Shown: positions 31,842 through 39,312 of the stretch, one piece after another
Layout of the letters: every line of letters begins with the position of its first letter
Numbering within the stretch: the first letter of the stretch is position 1
Assembly (NCBI GenBank): GCA_017484095.1
Contig: JAFUTU010000030.1
Coordinates: 1 to 39,358 of the forward strand
DNA: 39,358 bases
Source of the DNA: Ruminococcus sp.
Lineage (GTDB): Bacteria; Bacillota; Clostridia; Oscillospirales; Ruminococcaceae
Reading direction: 5' to 3'
Notes under the pieces: generated by a model
Database searches by the model: none
What the model was told of the DNA's origin: nothing
What the model saw: the letters and a program-made list of their open reading frames with translations, nothing else
Position numbers and translations under genes: made by a program

Positions 31842-32054
31842 ATGAACGACAGCGTAAGACAAAACCTTATTGATGCAGGCTGTGACGAGGATTTTATCAG
31901 CAAATTTGAGAGCTGTATTTGTGATACAAAACAATGCGAAAAGCTGCTTGCGGCGCACAGGCGCGAGCTGCTTGACGAGGTCCACTCAAAAGAGGATAAC
32001 ATAAGCTGTCTTGACTATCTGGTGTATATTATGAAAAAGGAGGGCTTGAAATGA
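31842..32054 (+). CDS. Small Cys-containing protein of unknown function
   Basis: The 70-residue protein has GAGGTGG before its ATG. It is helical by composition, with Cys at 14, 26, 28, 33 and 56. The CIC pair is notable. Its stop overlaps the DUF3737 ATG (ATGA), so the two are coupled. Small proteins of this kind are seen before DUF3737 genes, but no function is known to me. Confidence 0.8.
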   Translation: MNDSVRQNLIDAGCDEDFISKFESCICDTKQCEKLLAAHRRELLDEVHSKEDNISCLDYLVYIMKKEGLK

Positions 32055-32905
32055 AAGAGCTATTAATGGGAACATTCACAGGCGAGCGTGCGCTTTTCAT
32101 GGCGCAGGATAAGCATATAAAGGACAGCGTGTTTGAGGACGGAGAATCGCCCTTAAAGCACAGTAGGAATATCGAGGTGGAGGGCTCGCAGTTCAAATGG
32201 AAGTATCCGCTCTGGTACAGCGAAAACATCAGAGTGAAAAACTGCACTTTCTTTGAAATGGGACGTGCGGGAATATGGTACACAAACAACATATCCGTCA
32301 GTGAATGCGAATATATTGCACCGAAGGGCTTTAGAAGATGTGACGGCGTGACTATCACAAATGTGAATTTCCCAAATGCCGCAGAGACACTTTGGCAGTG
32401 TAAAAATGTAAGACTAAAAAACGTAACCGCAAAGGGCGATTATCTTGCCATGAACTGCGAGGATATGGAAATTTACGGCCTTGACCTCGACGGCAATTAC
32501 AGCTTCGACGGAGCGAGGAATGTCACTATCCGCAATTCAAGGCTGATGAGCAAGGACGCTTTTTGGAACAGTGAGAACATCACCGCCGAGAACTGCTATA
32601 TAAATGGCGAATACCTAGGCTGGAACTCGAAAAATCTGACCCTTATAAACTGCACCATCGAGAGCTTACAGGGGCTTTGTTTCTGCGAGAACCTGACGCT
32701 TATAAATTGCAGGCTCGTGAACACCACACTTGCGTTTGAGTACTCGACTGTCAATGCAGACATTATCGGCACTGTTGACAGTATCAAAAATCCTCTCGGC
32801 GGTATAATAAAGTGCGAAGGCATCGGCGAGCTTATCATGGAGAGCGATAAGGTAGATGTGAGCAAGACAGAGTTTGTCAGTAATAGCATAAGCATGGCGG
32901 TGTGA
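32051..32905 (+). CDS. DUF3737 beta-helix protein
   Basis: The 284-residue protein is the DUF3737 domain along its length. FTGERALFMAQDKHIKDSVFEDGESPLKHSRNI and the later GWNSKNLTLINCTIESLQGLCFCENLTLINCRL show the repeat of NxTxxNC rungs that predicts a right-handed beta-helix. No signal peptide. The family has no proven role but often sits with LysR regulators and small redox or hydrolase genes, as here. Third in the chain small protein-DUF3737-patB remnant-LysE. Confidence 0.93.
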   Translation: MKELLMGTFTGERALFMAQDKHIKDSVFEDGESPLKHSRNIEVEGSQFKWKYPLWYSENIRVKNCTFFEMGRAGIWYTNNISVSECEYIAPKGFRRCDGVTITNVNFPNAAETLWQCKNVRLKNVTAKGDYLAMNCEDMEIYGLDLDGNYSFDGARNVTIRNSRLMSKDAFWNSENITAENCYINGEYLGWNSKNLTLINCTIESLQGLCFCENLTLINCRLVNTTLAFEYSTVNADIIGTVDSIKNPLGGIIKCEGIGELIMESDKVDVSKTEFVSNSISMAV

Positions 32906-32906
32906 T

Positions 32907-33141
32907 ATGAAATATAATTTTGATGATATAATTGACAGAACAGGCACTAACTACTACAAATGGGAAATTGCAGAGGGCAAGCTGCCGATGCGGGTGGTAG
33001 ATATGGACTTCCGTACTGCGCCCAAGATAACCGAGGCTATTATCAGGCGAACCGAGCACGGGAATTTTGGATATTCGACTATTCCCGACGAGCGGTACAG
33101 AATGGACTTGAAAGGCTGAACAAAGCCATTAAAATGATCTG
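32907..33141 (+). pseudogene. PatB/MalY aminotransferase reduced to its two ends
   Basis: Residues 1 to about 62 (MKYNFDDIIDRTGTNYYKW, VVDMDFRTAPKITEAIIRRT, EHGNFGYSTIPDE) are the N-terminus of a PatB/MalY cystathionine beta-lyase, normally about 390 residues with a PLP-binding Lys. The frame then ends as RMDLKG. In another frame the bases to 33141 read NGLERLNKAIKMI, which fits the normal C-terminal helix of the same family. So an internal deletion of about 310 residues joined the two ends near 33095-33100, out of frame. The active site is gone. The TGA at 33139-33141 touches the LysE ATG, as expected for the original gene end. Confidence 0.8.
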
Positions 33142-33759
33142 ATGATGAATTATTTGATAAAGGGTCTTCTGATAGGACTTATATTCGGTGTTCCCGTCGG
33201 AGCTGTGGGGGCGCTGTGTGTTTCACGAAGCTTAAAATACGGTGTTAAAAGCGGGATAGTTACTGGGCTTGGCGCATCATCTGCTGAGTTGTTTTATTCG
33301 GTGGTCGGAGCTTTCGGGATAACTGTTGTATCGGGGTTTCTTGAACGGTACAGCACAGTTATAAATATCCTTGGCGGAGCGCTTGTTATTGCTATGGGCG
33401 TTATGACCTTTATCAAAAGCCCACGGCAGCAGGAGGATAAAGCCAAAGCCGGATATGCAGGAATTTTTCTCTCAGCCTTTGCGGTCTGTATCACAAATCC
33501 GGCGGCTGTTGTCACCTATCTGTTTGCATTCTCATATTTCGGGATAAACGGAACGCTTGGTGCAGCTAACGGAGCATTGCTTGTTGTCGGTATAGTCACA
33601 GGAACTCAGCTCTGGTGGATAATGCTTTCCTTCCTTTCGCAGCTTATCAAGAAAAAATCGGGAGAGAAAGGCTTTGCAATAATGAATAAGCTGTTCGGGC
33701 TGATAATGATAGGCTTCGGTGCGGCGGTGTATATCAAGGTCATAAAGGAGCTGTTTTGA
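33142..33759 (+). CDS. LysE/RhtB-family export permease
   Basis: The 205-residue protein has six TM helices and the LysE signature at its start: LLIGLIFGVPVGAVGALCVSRSLKYGVKSGIVTGLGASSAELFYS. NPAAVVTYLFAFSYFG is the fourth helix motif. Family members export amino acids or related compounds using the ion gradient. The ATG-ATG start directly follows the stop of the patB remnant. The live LysE next to the dead lyase suggests that they once handled one compound. Confidence 0.9.
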   Translation: MMNYLIKGLLIGLIFGVPVGAVGALCVSRSLKYGVKSGIVTGLGASSAELFYSVVGAFGITVVSGFLERYSTVINILGGALVIAMGVMTFIKSPRQQEDKAKAGYAGIFLSAFAVCITNPAAVVTYLFAFSYFGINGTLGAANGALLVVGIVTGTQLWWIMLSFLSQLIKKKSGEKGFAIMNKLFGLIMIGFGAAVYIKVIKELF

Positions 33760-33860
33760 ATAAAGCGAGGTTTTTGGGGAAGCTTAACACCTCAGTATAT
33801 ATTAGCGAGGTAGAGCTTCTGATTTACATTGTCAGCCTTTTGGCAGGATAGGAAAAAGAT

Positions 33861-34176
33861 ATGAAAAACGAGTTATTCCATTAATTATCGCCGCATTTGC
33901 ACTTACCGCCTGTGGAAGCACATCGGAAGGCAGCAGCGGCACTGTGACCACAAGTGTAGAAACAGACTCCTCGGGGGGGCAGCTGTGCAAACAGAGAATA
34001 CAATACCGGGAGAAAAAACAGAGCTTGAAAGCGATTCAAAGCACCACTATAATGACGGCGAGACTACTGAATGGAGTGCCGTATCCGATCAGCAGACAGG
34101 TGAGGCGACATATTGTCACCGAGAGAATTATGAAAAAGAAATACACATTCAGCATAAAAGGATAGGAGGAAAGACT
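33861..34176 (+). pseudogene. Lipoprotein gene with two homopolymer frameshifts
   Basis: The ATG at 33861 has a GGAAAAAG ribosome site but stops after seven codons. If the A-run (33864-33868) had one more base the frame would read MKKRVIPLIIAAFALTAC, a good lipoprotein signal, then GSTSEGSSGTVTTSVETDSSG. A second one-base loss in the G-run (33973-33979) would restore AAVQTENTIPGEKTELESDS and onward. The open frame runs straight into the ligase ATG at 34177, so the normal end is missing. Sequencing error in homopolymers is possible. 33760-33860 holds nothing clear; its end (TGTCAGCCTTTTGGCAGGA) weakly resembles the end of the cyclophilin-like gene at 38480. Confidence 0.65.
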
Positions 34177-35499
34177 ATGGATTTTGCAGAGGTCGCTTTA
34201 AGGCTTGCGGCGTCAAAAGCAGTAACCAAGCTGCCGCGAAAAATAATTCTCATTTTACAGCAGAAGCGGCTTCGCAGAATGCTTAGGTTTGCTTTTGAGC
34301 ATTCCCGATATTATAGGGCGGCATTCCGTGCAGCAGGAATAAGCGGACAGAACATTGACAAAATGCCGATAGAGCGCTTTCCGACTATCGACAAGCAGGT
34401 GCTTATTGAACGCTTCGAGGATATAATCACCGTCAAGGACATTACGCAGGAAAAAATGCGCCGCTTTGATACCAAAGAAAATGCGGGGAAAAACCTTTAC
34501 TGCAAATATCACATAGTTCATAGCTCGGGCAGCACGGGGCTGCCTGCATATTTTCTCTACGATAACAGAGCTTGGGACACAATGCTTATAGGCATTATCC
34601 GTGCGGCTCTGTGGAATATGTCAATGCCCGAAATACTGCGTTTCAAGCAGCAGAATCCCAAGATACTCTATATAGCAGCAGTAGACGGGCGTTATGGCGG
34701 AGCAACGGCTGTCAGTGACGGACTTGACGATCTCGGCTTTGAAAAGCTGGTGCTTGACGTTCAGATACCGACAGATGAGCTTATTAAAAAACTCTCTCAC
34801 TTCAAGCCCGATGTGATGATCGGCTATCCGACAGCAATAAAGCTGCTGTCACAGATAAACGAGCTTCGTCTCTCGCCCAAGCGCATCATAACCTGCGGAG
34901 AGCCGCTCGACAATGATATGCGCAGATTTTTTCGTAAGCATTTCGGGTGCGAGGTTATCAATTTTTACGGTGCAAGCGAGTCTATAGCTATCGGTGTTGG
35001 TGATGACAGGTCTGACGGCATTTATCTTTTTGACGATCTTAACTATATCGAGGTCGCTGATGACGGCATATATCTGACCTGCCTTTATAATTTTGTTCAG
35101 CCGCTTATCCGATACAAAATAGGAGATATAGTAAGTCAGAAGTGGAGCGACAGTCGCTATCCGTTTTCAAAGCTCGGAAATATCTCGGGCAGGTCTGAGG
35201 ACGTAATGTGGTTTAATAATGCTCTTGGCAGAAAGGAATTTCTCCACCCACTATCAGTTGAGGGGCTTTGCATTGACGGGCTTATCGACTATCAGTTTGT
35301 TCTGACATCAGAAACACATTTTGAGATACACATTCAGACACTGGGTCACAAAGATATAAACGAGCAGCTTGAAGCTTATCTCAGACGGATACTTGCTTCA
35401 AACGGGCTTGAAAATGTGACCTTCGACATCAAGAGAGTGAACACGATCTTCGCAGACAAGCGCACAGGCAAGAAGCGTCTGATAGTTGACAAGAGGTGA
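34177..35499 (+). CDS. Phenylacetate-CoA ligase-like adenylate-forming enzyme (CapK/PaaK type)
   Basis: 441 residues from MDFAEVALRL, set by AGGAGG seven bases before the ATG. The frame is open back to 33976 but that part is the lipoprotein remnant. The P-loop HSSGSTGLPAYF (about 116-127), RIITCGEPLD, and NFYGASESIAIG (adenine motif) mark it as ANL family. The C-terminal lysine region reads FADKRTGKKRLIVDKR. CapK-like members activate acids for polysaccharides or capsule-like products. Acceptor and substrate are unknown. Confidence 0.88.
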   Translation: MDFAEVALRLAASKAVTKLPRKIILILQQKRLRRMLRFAFEHSRYYRAAFRAAGISGQNIDKMPIERFPTIDKQVLIERFEDIITVKDITQEKMRRFDTKENAGKNLYCKYHIVHSSGSTGLPAYFLYDNRAWDTMLIGIIRAALWNMSMPEILRFKQQNPKILYIAAVDGRYGGATAVSDGLDDLGFEKLVLDVQIPTDELIKKLSHFKPDVMIGYPTAIKLLSQINELRLSPKRIITCGEPLDNDMRRFFRKHFGCEVINFYGASESIAIGVGDDRSDGIYLFDDLNYIEVADDGIYLTCLYNFVQPLIRYKIGDIVSQKWSDSRYPFSKLGNISGRSEDVMWFNNALGRKEFLHPLSVEGLCIDGLIDYQFVLTSETHFEIHIQTLGHKDINEQLEAYLRRILASNGLENVTFDIKRVNTIFADKRTGKKRLIVDKR

Positions 35500-35502
35500 A
35501 AT

Positions 35503-35888
35503 ATGGCAGATATATCATTAAAGGGCGTTGATATCTGTAAAAGCATTGAGAGTGTAATGGTGCTGGATAATGATGAGGCGCTTGATTTTCTGTCACATTT
35601 CAACAAACAGGGGCAGACGGTCTTAAAAGGCTGACATTATTATTTCAAGAATACCGGCTCTTTCAGGATAGGCGAATTTCTATCAGGTAATACAGCAAAA
35701 ATCTCCCTTTCTATGACTGTAAGGGATACGAAGGCGATGATGTATTTCAGTATTACGATATTCCAAGCCGCTTTGAGATGCCCTCCGCACCTGAGTATAT
35801 CGCAGCTGAAAAGTCCGGCGAGGTATATTACAGTTCGCCCAACCGCATAATGCTTTTCTTCGGTGATGCCGAAAAAGAGGGAGACTTT
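35503..35888 (+). pseudogene. Decayed ORF with a cyclophilin-like C-terminal part
   Basis: From an ATG at 35503 (AGAGGTG before it) the frame reads MADISLKGVDICKSIESVMV and onward for 43 codons to TGA (35632-35634), then is open again as HYYFKNTGSFRIGEFLSG. Past about 35720 the sense shifts frame to give FQYYDIPSRFEMPSAPEY and [20 protein letters not shown], which resembles cyclophilin-like fold proteins such as those at 37343 and 37794. The piece ends at EKEGDF, where an acetyltransferase remnant begins. The first part I do not recognise. Confidence 0.55.
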
Positions 35889-36079
35889 GGCATGAATATA
35901 AATATAAAAGGTCATGTGACCTTGAACGCAGATGTGTGTATGCAGAATCAGGTGGTATTACAATAGAGGACGGAGCAATAGTTGCAGCCGGAACAGTAGT
36001 CAATAAAGATGTTCCTCCAAATACTGTGGTCGGTGGGGTGCCTGCGAAAAAAATAAAGAATGTTTATACAACCTCATAA
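35889..36079 (+). pseudogene. Hexapeptide acetyltransferase remnant
   Basis: [21 protein letters not shown] reads on from the cyclophilin-like remnant. One frame on, [20 protein letters not shown] and [19 protein letters not shown] run to a TAA at 36077-36079. This is the end of a left-handed beta-helix acetyltransferase (NodL/LacA type). In intact relatives about 45-50 residues with the active His lie between the two GGITI-like blocks. A deletion between similar hexapeptide repeats would give exactly this form. The N-terminus is also lost. Confidence 0.75.
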
Positions 36080-36159
36080 AGCCAATACCTGTATTAAATT
36101 GAAAAAAATCAATAATAACTATAAAATATTTATGCCTCAAACGAATAAAAAGCTATTCA

Positions 36160-36198
36160 AAATAGGTATTTGTAATTTGACGAAAACCGTGATAAAAT
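36160..36198 (+). promoter_or_regulatory. LysR-type operator and promoter 2
   Basis: GTATTTGTAATT overlaps -35 TTGTAA (36170-36175), then 17 bases and TAAAAT (36193-36198), 56 bases before the alpha/beta hydrolase ATG. Same element and spacing as sites 1 and 3. The rest of 36080-36253 is AT-rich and holds nothing else I can see. Confidence 0.7.
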
Positions 36199-36253
36199 AA
36201 ATACAGTACGGTTATTAAGTATAATTTTACGATCACTGAAAGGAGTTTTTACT

Positions 36254-37207
36254 ATGGCATACGGATACATCGCTAAATTATCAGACAAGGTGGAGCGTAC
36301 TCACGCTCGCTTCAACAACCGTTACGGCATCGCTATCGCTGCCGACATTTACACCCCTAAAATTTTAGACGAGAGCAGGAAATACCCCGCTCTGATCGTA
36401 GGCGCACCCTACGGCGGAGTGAAGGAGCAAGGTCCCTGCGTTTACGCAAACGAGCTTGCACAGCATGGCTTTGTAGTTCTGACCTTTGATGCTCCGTTCA
36501 TGGGTGAGTCCGGCGGCGAGCCGAGAAGAGTTTCCTCGCCCGAGCTTTTTGCCGAGAGCTTTTCAGCTGCGGTGGATTATCTCGGCGTAAAGGTGCCATA
36601 TGTTGACCGTGAGAAGATAGGTGTTATCGGTATCTGCGGCAGCGGCGGATTTGCTTTGTCGGCCGCATCTGTGGATACGAGGATAAAGGCAGTTGCTACA
36701 ACGGCAATGTACGACATAACGGGCGGAAGGCTAATGTTCGGGCTCCCCGCCGAGGTCATCGAGCAGCAGAAAAACCAACTCTCTCACCAGCGCTGGACGG
36801 ACTTTGAAAACGGCTGTCAGAGCTACACCCCGAGTTTCCCGGAGACACCTTACCCCGATGTAGAGTCTCTGCCGGAGAAAGACCCGATCTCCAACGAGTG
36901 GGACAGATTTTACGCCGTACCGAGGGGACACCACCCAAATGCAAGGGGCGGCTTTACCGACACCTCGATGCTTGCAATGATGCAGTTCTCGGCACTCCAG
37001 TATATCGGTGAGATATCTCCAAGACCTATACTGTTTATCACAGGTGACAAGGCACATTCCAAGCCCTTCAGCGAAAAGGCTTATGCCCTCGCTAATGATC
37101 CGAAGGAGCTGTATTCAGTTTCAGATGCAGAGCATATAGACCTCTACGATCAGGTGGATAAGATACCCTTCGACAAGCTGGAGAGCTTTTTCAAGGATAA
37201 TATGTAA
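36254..37207 (+). CDS. Alpha/beta hydrolase (dienelactone hydrolase-related, YcjY-like)
   Basis: The 317-residue protein has GAPYGG and FDAPFMGESGG oxyanion and turn motifs, then the nucleophile elbow IGVIGICGSGGFALSAAS. In G126-I-C128-G-S130-G the Cys or the Ser can be the nucleophile; the YcjY group uses this pattern. RPILFITGDKAHSK and DAEHIDLYD supply the acidic and His residues (His near 297). No signal peptide, so cytoplasmic. GAAAGGAG precedes the ATG. Single-gene unit behind LysR-type site 2, with a terminator at 37215. Substrate unknown. Confidence 0.92.
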   Translation: MAYGYIAKLSDKVERTHARFNNRYGIAIAADIYTPKILDESRKYPALIVGAPYGGVKEQGPCVYANELAQHGFVVLTFDAPFMGESGGEPRRVSSPELFAESFSAAVDYLGVKVPYVDREKIGVIGICGSGGFALSAASVDTRIKAVATTAMYDITGGRLMFGLPAEVIEQQKNQLSHQRWTDFENGCQSYTPSFPETPYPDVESLPEKDPISNEWDRFYAVPRGHHPNARGGFTDTSMLAMMQFSALQYIGEISPRPILFITGDKAHSKPFSEKAYALANDPKELYSVSDAEHIDLYDQVDKIPFDKLESFFKDNM

Positions 37208-37214
37208 AAGAACA

Positions 37215-37238
37215 GCCCTGCTTTTCATAGAGCAGGGC
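37215..37238 (+). terminator. Terminator after the alpha/beta hydrolase gene
   Basis: GCCCTGCT/AGCAGGGC, an 8-bp stem with an 8-base loop, followed by CGTTTGCTATT. The T-run is short. Confidence 0.6.
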
Positions 37239-37275
37239 CGTTTGCTATTCAGAATAAGCATAGACAGATATTTGA

Positions 37276-37313
37276 TACAAGTATTTGTAATTTTACATCG
37301 AATATGGTATAAT
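37276..37313 (+). promoter_or_regulatory. LysR-type operator and promoter 3
   Basis: Perfect dyad TACAA-GTAT-TTGTA (37276-37289) overlaps -35 TTGTAA (37285-37290), then 17 bases and TATAAT (37308-37313), 29 bases before the first cyclophilin-like gene. Confidence 0.75.
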
Positions 37314-37342
37314 GAAAAAAACTAAACTAGGAGCTGTTCTGA

Positions 37343-37786
37343 ATGAGCAAAAATAAAAAGATCGTTCTGACAGTTACAGCTGTACTGCTGATAGGCGTGT
37401 TGATATTTATGTTTTTGCCAGAAGATAAAATAAGCGACCAAAAAATGACTGTGACCATCGGTGACAGGAATTTTACGGCGGTGCTCTATGACAACAAGAC
37501 CGCGCAGGAGTTTTATGACCGTCTGCCTATGACCCTTGAAATGAGCGAGCTGAACGGCAATGAGAAATACCACAACCTAGATAAGCCGCTGCCGATAAAC
37601 AGCTCTGTTGCGGGGCATATCTCAAAGGGCGATATGCGCCTGTTCAGAGATGACTGCATTGTGCTGTTCTATGACAGCTTCACAAGCGGTTATTCCTACA
37701 CGAACATCGGATATATCGAGGACACGGACGGTCTTGAAGAAGCCCTCGGGAGCGGCAGTGTTACGGTGACTTTTGAAGCTAAGTGA
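37343..37786 (+). CDS. Cyclophilin-like fold protein, membrane-anchored
   Basis: 147 residues. A basic start and one hydrophobic segment (KKIVLTVTAVLLIGVLIFMF, about 6-25) make it a signal anchor. The rest is a cyclophilin_like domain: MTVTIGDRNFTAVLYDNKTA, LPMTLEMSELNGNEKYHN, KGDMRLFRDDCIVLFYDSF, YSYTNIGYIED and the ending GSGSVTVTFEAK. Whether these proteins have peptidyl-prolyl isomerase activity is unknown. The next gene is a paralogue starting 7 bases after this stop. AGGAG precedes the ATG. Confidence 0.85.
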   Translation: MSKNKKIVLTVTAVLLIGVLIFMFLPEDKISDQKMTVTIGDRNFTAVLYDNKTAQEFYDRLPMTLEMSELNGNEKYHNLDKPLPINSSVAGHISKGDMRLFRDDCIVLFYDSFTSGYSYTNIGYIEDTDGLEEALGSGSVTVTFEAK

Positions 37787-37793
37787 GGCAGGT

Positions 37794-38504
37794 ATGAAAA
37801 AACACTTATTTCTTATATTTGCAGCTGCGCTGATACTATCAGCCTGCGGTAACAAGGCAAATACTGACAGCGATAAGCCAGTGAGCAGTATAAAAGAGAC
37901 AAGCTCTTTTTCTGATGTATCATCTTCTGCCGATACAACATCAGAAAGCTTAACTGTTAGTTCAAAAGAGGTTTTGAACACTGCAAACGAATCAGAAACA
38001 ACAACCATTGTATCTGCGGAGAATAAAGAAACAATATCAAGCTCTGCTGTGCAGACAGAAACTGATATAATATCTACTCCGCAGGAAACTGAAATAACAA
38101 CCGAAGCACCACCGGAAACGACTACTACGGCCGTCCCCGAGGAAGCTACTGCGGTGGAAACTCTGATAATAACCGTAAACGGCACACCATTTTCTGCAAG
38201 TTTCTACGACACACACGCAGCAGAGGAGTTTAAATCAATGCTCCCGCTTTCTTTTGAGATGAGCGAGCTGAACGGAAATGAGAAATACATCTACACCGAT
38301 ACGAGCTTTACCACCTCTGCCGAGGCTGTAGGATATATCAACAAGGGCGAGCTTCTGCTCTATGGTGACAGCTGCGTTGTGCTGTTCTATGACAGCTTTT
38401 CAACGCCTTACAGCTATACAAGGCTTGGATATATCGAAAATGCGGAGGGACTTGAAAATGCAGTTGGTTCGGGTAGCGTGACTGTCAGCTTTTCAGCAGG
38501 ATAG
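37794..38504 (+). CDS. Cyclophilin-like fold lipoprotein
   Basis: About 236 residues from MKKHLFLIFAAALILSAC, a lipoprotein signal with lipobox LSAC. A long Ser/Thr/Glu linker (about 22-125) leads to a cyclophilin_like domain that matches its neighbour: LPLSFEMSELNGNEKYIY, KGELLLYGDSCVVLFYDSF, YSYTRLGYIENAEGLENAVG, SGSVTVSFSAG. The frame extends to 37773 but the ATG at 37794 gives the signal. Behaves as the tandem, lipid-anchored paralogue of the upstream gene. Confidence 0.87.
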   Translation: MKKHLFLIFAAALILSACGNKANTDSDKPVSSIKETSSFSDVSSSADTTSESLTVSSKEVLNTANESETTTIVSAENKETISSSAVQTETDIISTPQETEITTEAPPETTTTAVPEEATAVETLIITVNGTPFSASFYDTHAAEEFKSMLPLSFEMSELNGNEKYIYTDTSFTTSAEAVGYINKGELLLYGDSCVVLFYDSFSTPYSYTRLGYIENAEGLENAVGSGSVTVSFSAG

Positions 38505-38562
38505 GAACCAGAGCAGACAAAAGCAGGTTTTATGATGACTCGAAAATACTTTAAAGAATGCT

Positions 38563-38760
38563 CCTGTTCAGGAGGGCCGGGAAAAGCCGATGATCGCTAT
38601 CTCCGCTCTTGAAGAAACTGACAGCATTGTCCCAAGCTCCTATTCGGAGAAGGCTGTAAACATTCTTCCATCTGCTGAGCTCATTAGGATAAACGGTGCA
38701 GGACGCGGCTTCTATGGAGAGATTGAAACGTCCGCGGAGGAGGAATCTGTCAGGTTGTAA
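38563..38760 (+). pseudogene. Alpha/beta hydrolase, C-terminal remnant with His-to-Arg change
   Basis: The frame ending at 38758-38760 reads EKPMIAISALEETDSIVPSS, YSEKAVNILPSAELIRING and AGRGFYGEIE. It follows the pattern PxLxxxGxxDSIVPxSYSExAxxxxPxAELxxIxGAGHGFYG of small alpha/beta hydrolases. The catalytic His of GAGHGF is Arg here (CGC) and the nucleophile half is absent. Confidence 0.7.
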
Positions 38761-38776
38761 AAAACAATTAGAATAA

Positions 38777-39079
38777 AACTGCAATGATTATTCAATTTTC
38801 AACAGCAAAGTCGATCGACTCGAAGGGCAATACAGTATAGTAAGCAAAAATTACACTGATGAAATTAAGGGCAGGTTCAGCACAGATTATCATGTGCATT
38901 CATATTATCCGCCTGTTTATCTCGTGTACTGTAAAGATGATCCATCGGTTGATCCGAAACTTCATGCCCAGTCTATGATAACTGCTTTAGAACAGCATGG
39001 AATAAAATATGAGGTCGAAGCTGGAGATGAATGTGGTCACGGATTTACTATAGGATTTGGGACCAGTGTAGAAGGCTGA
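38777..39079 (+). pseudogene. Second alpha/beta hydrolase (esterase) remnant
   Basis: The open frame reads on to YYPPVYLVYCKDDPSVDP, LHAQSMITALEQHGIKYE and CGHGFTIGFGTSVEG, the end of an acetyl-esterase-like alpha/beta hydrolase with the His of CGHGF and the Asp of CKDDP. The TGA at 39077-39079 falls where the family has Trp (GTSVEGW-IER). IER continues after it. No ATG or nucleophile motif precedes it. From 39080 to 39312 I see no gene. Confidence 0.7.
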
Positions 39080-39259
39080 ATAGAACGTGAGGACAAATCT
39101 TTCACAGCGTTCTCAGATAAAACAGAAATGGCGATATTGTGATTACGGGATTTCAAATGACCGTTGTCTATTGGCTCACCTATAAACCGTTTTGCACAAG
39201 TCCAAATTGGCATTCTAGAGCATATCACAATCGGCAGATACTTTAACGGCACATGATAA

Positions 39260-39291
39260 AGGCTGTACCCGACTATTGTCCGGTACAGCCC
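39260..39291 (-). terminator. Hairpin near the right edge
   Basis: GGCTGTACC/GGTACAGCC, a 9-bp stem. On the minus strand TTTATC follows, so it probably ends the minus-strand gene entering from the right. Confidence 0.5.
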
Positions 39292-39312
39292 GATCTATTA
39301 TCGTACTAATTA

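Noticed and set aside
33985..34176. A 64-residue N-terminal extension of the CapK-like ligase
   Set aside because: A strong AGGAGG and ATG at 34177 match the family start. The extension reads as the linker of a lipoprotein remnant.
30642..39079. TGA codons at Trp positions in two or three broken genes, hinting at a changed genetic code
   Set aside because: TGA is the normal stop of many intact genes here (gltB, the acyl-CoA synthetase, DUF3737, Amidase_6). The broken genes also carry deletions and frameshifts, so plain decay explains them.
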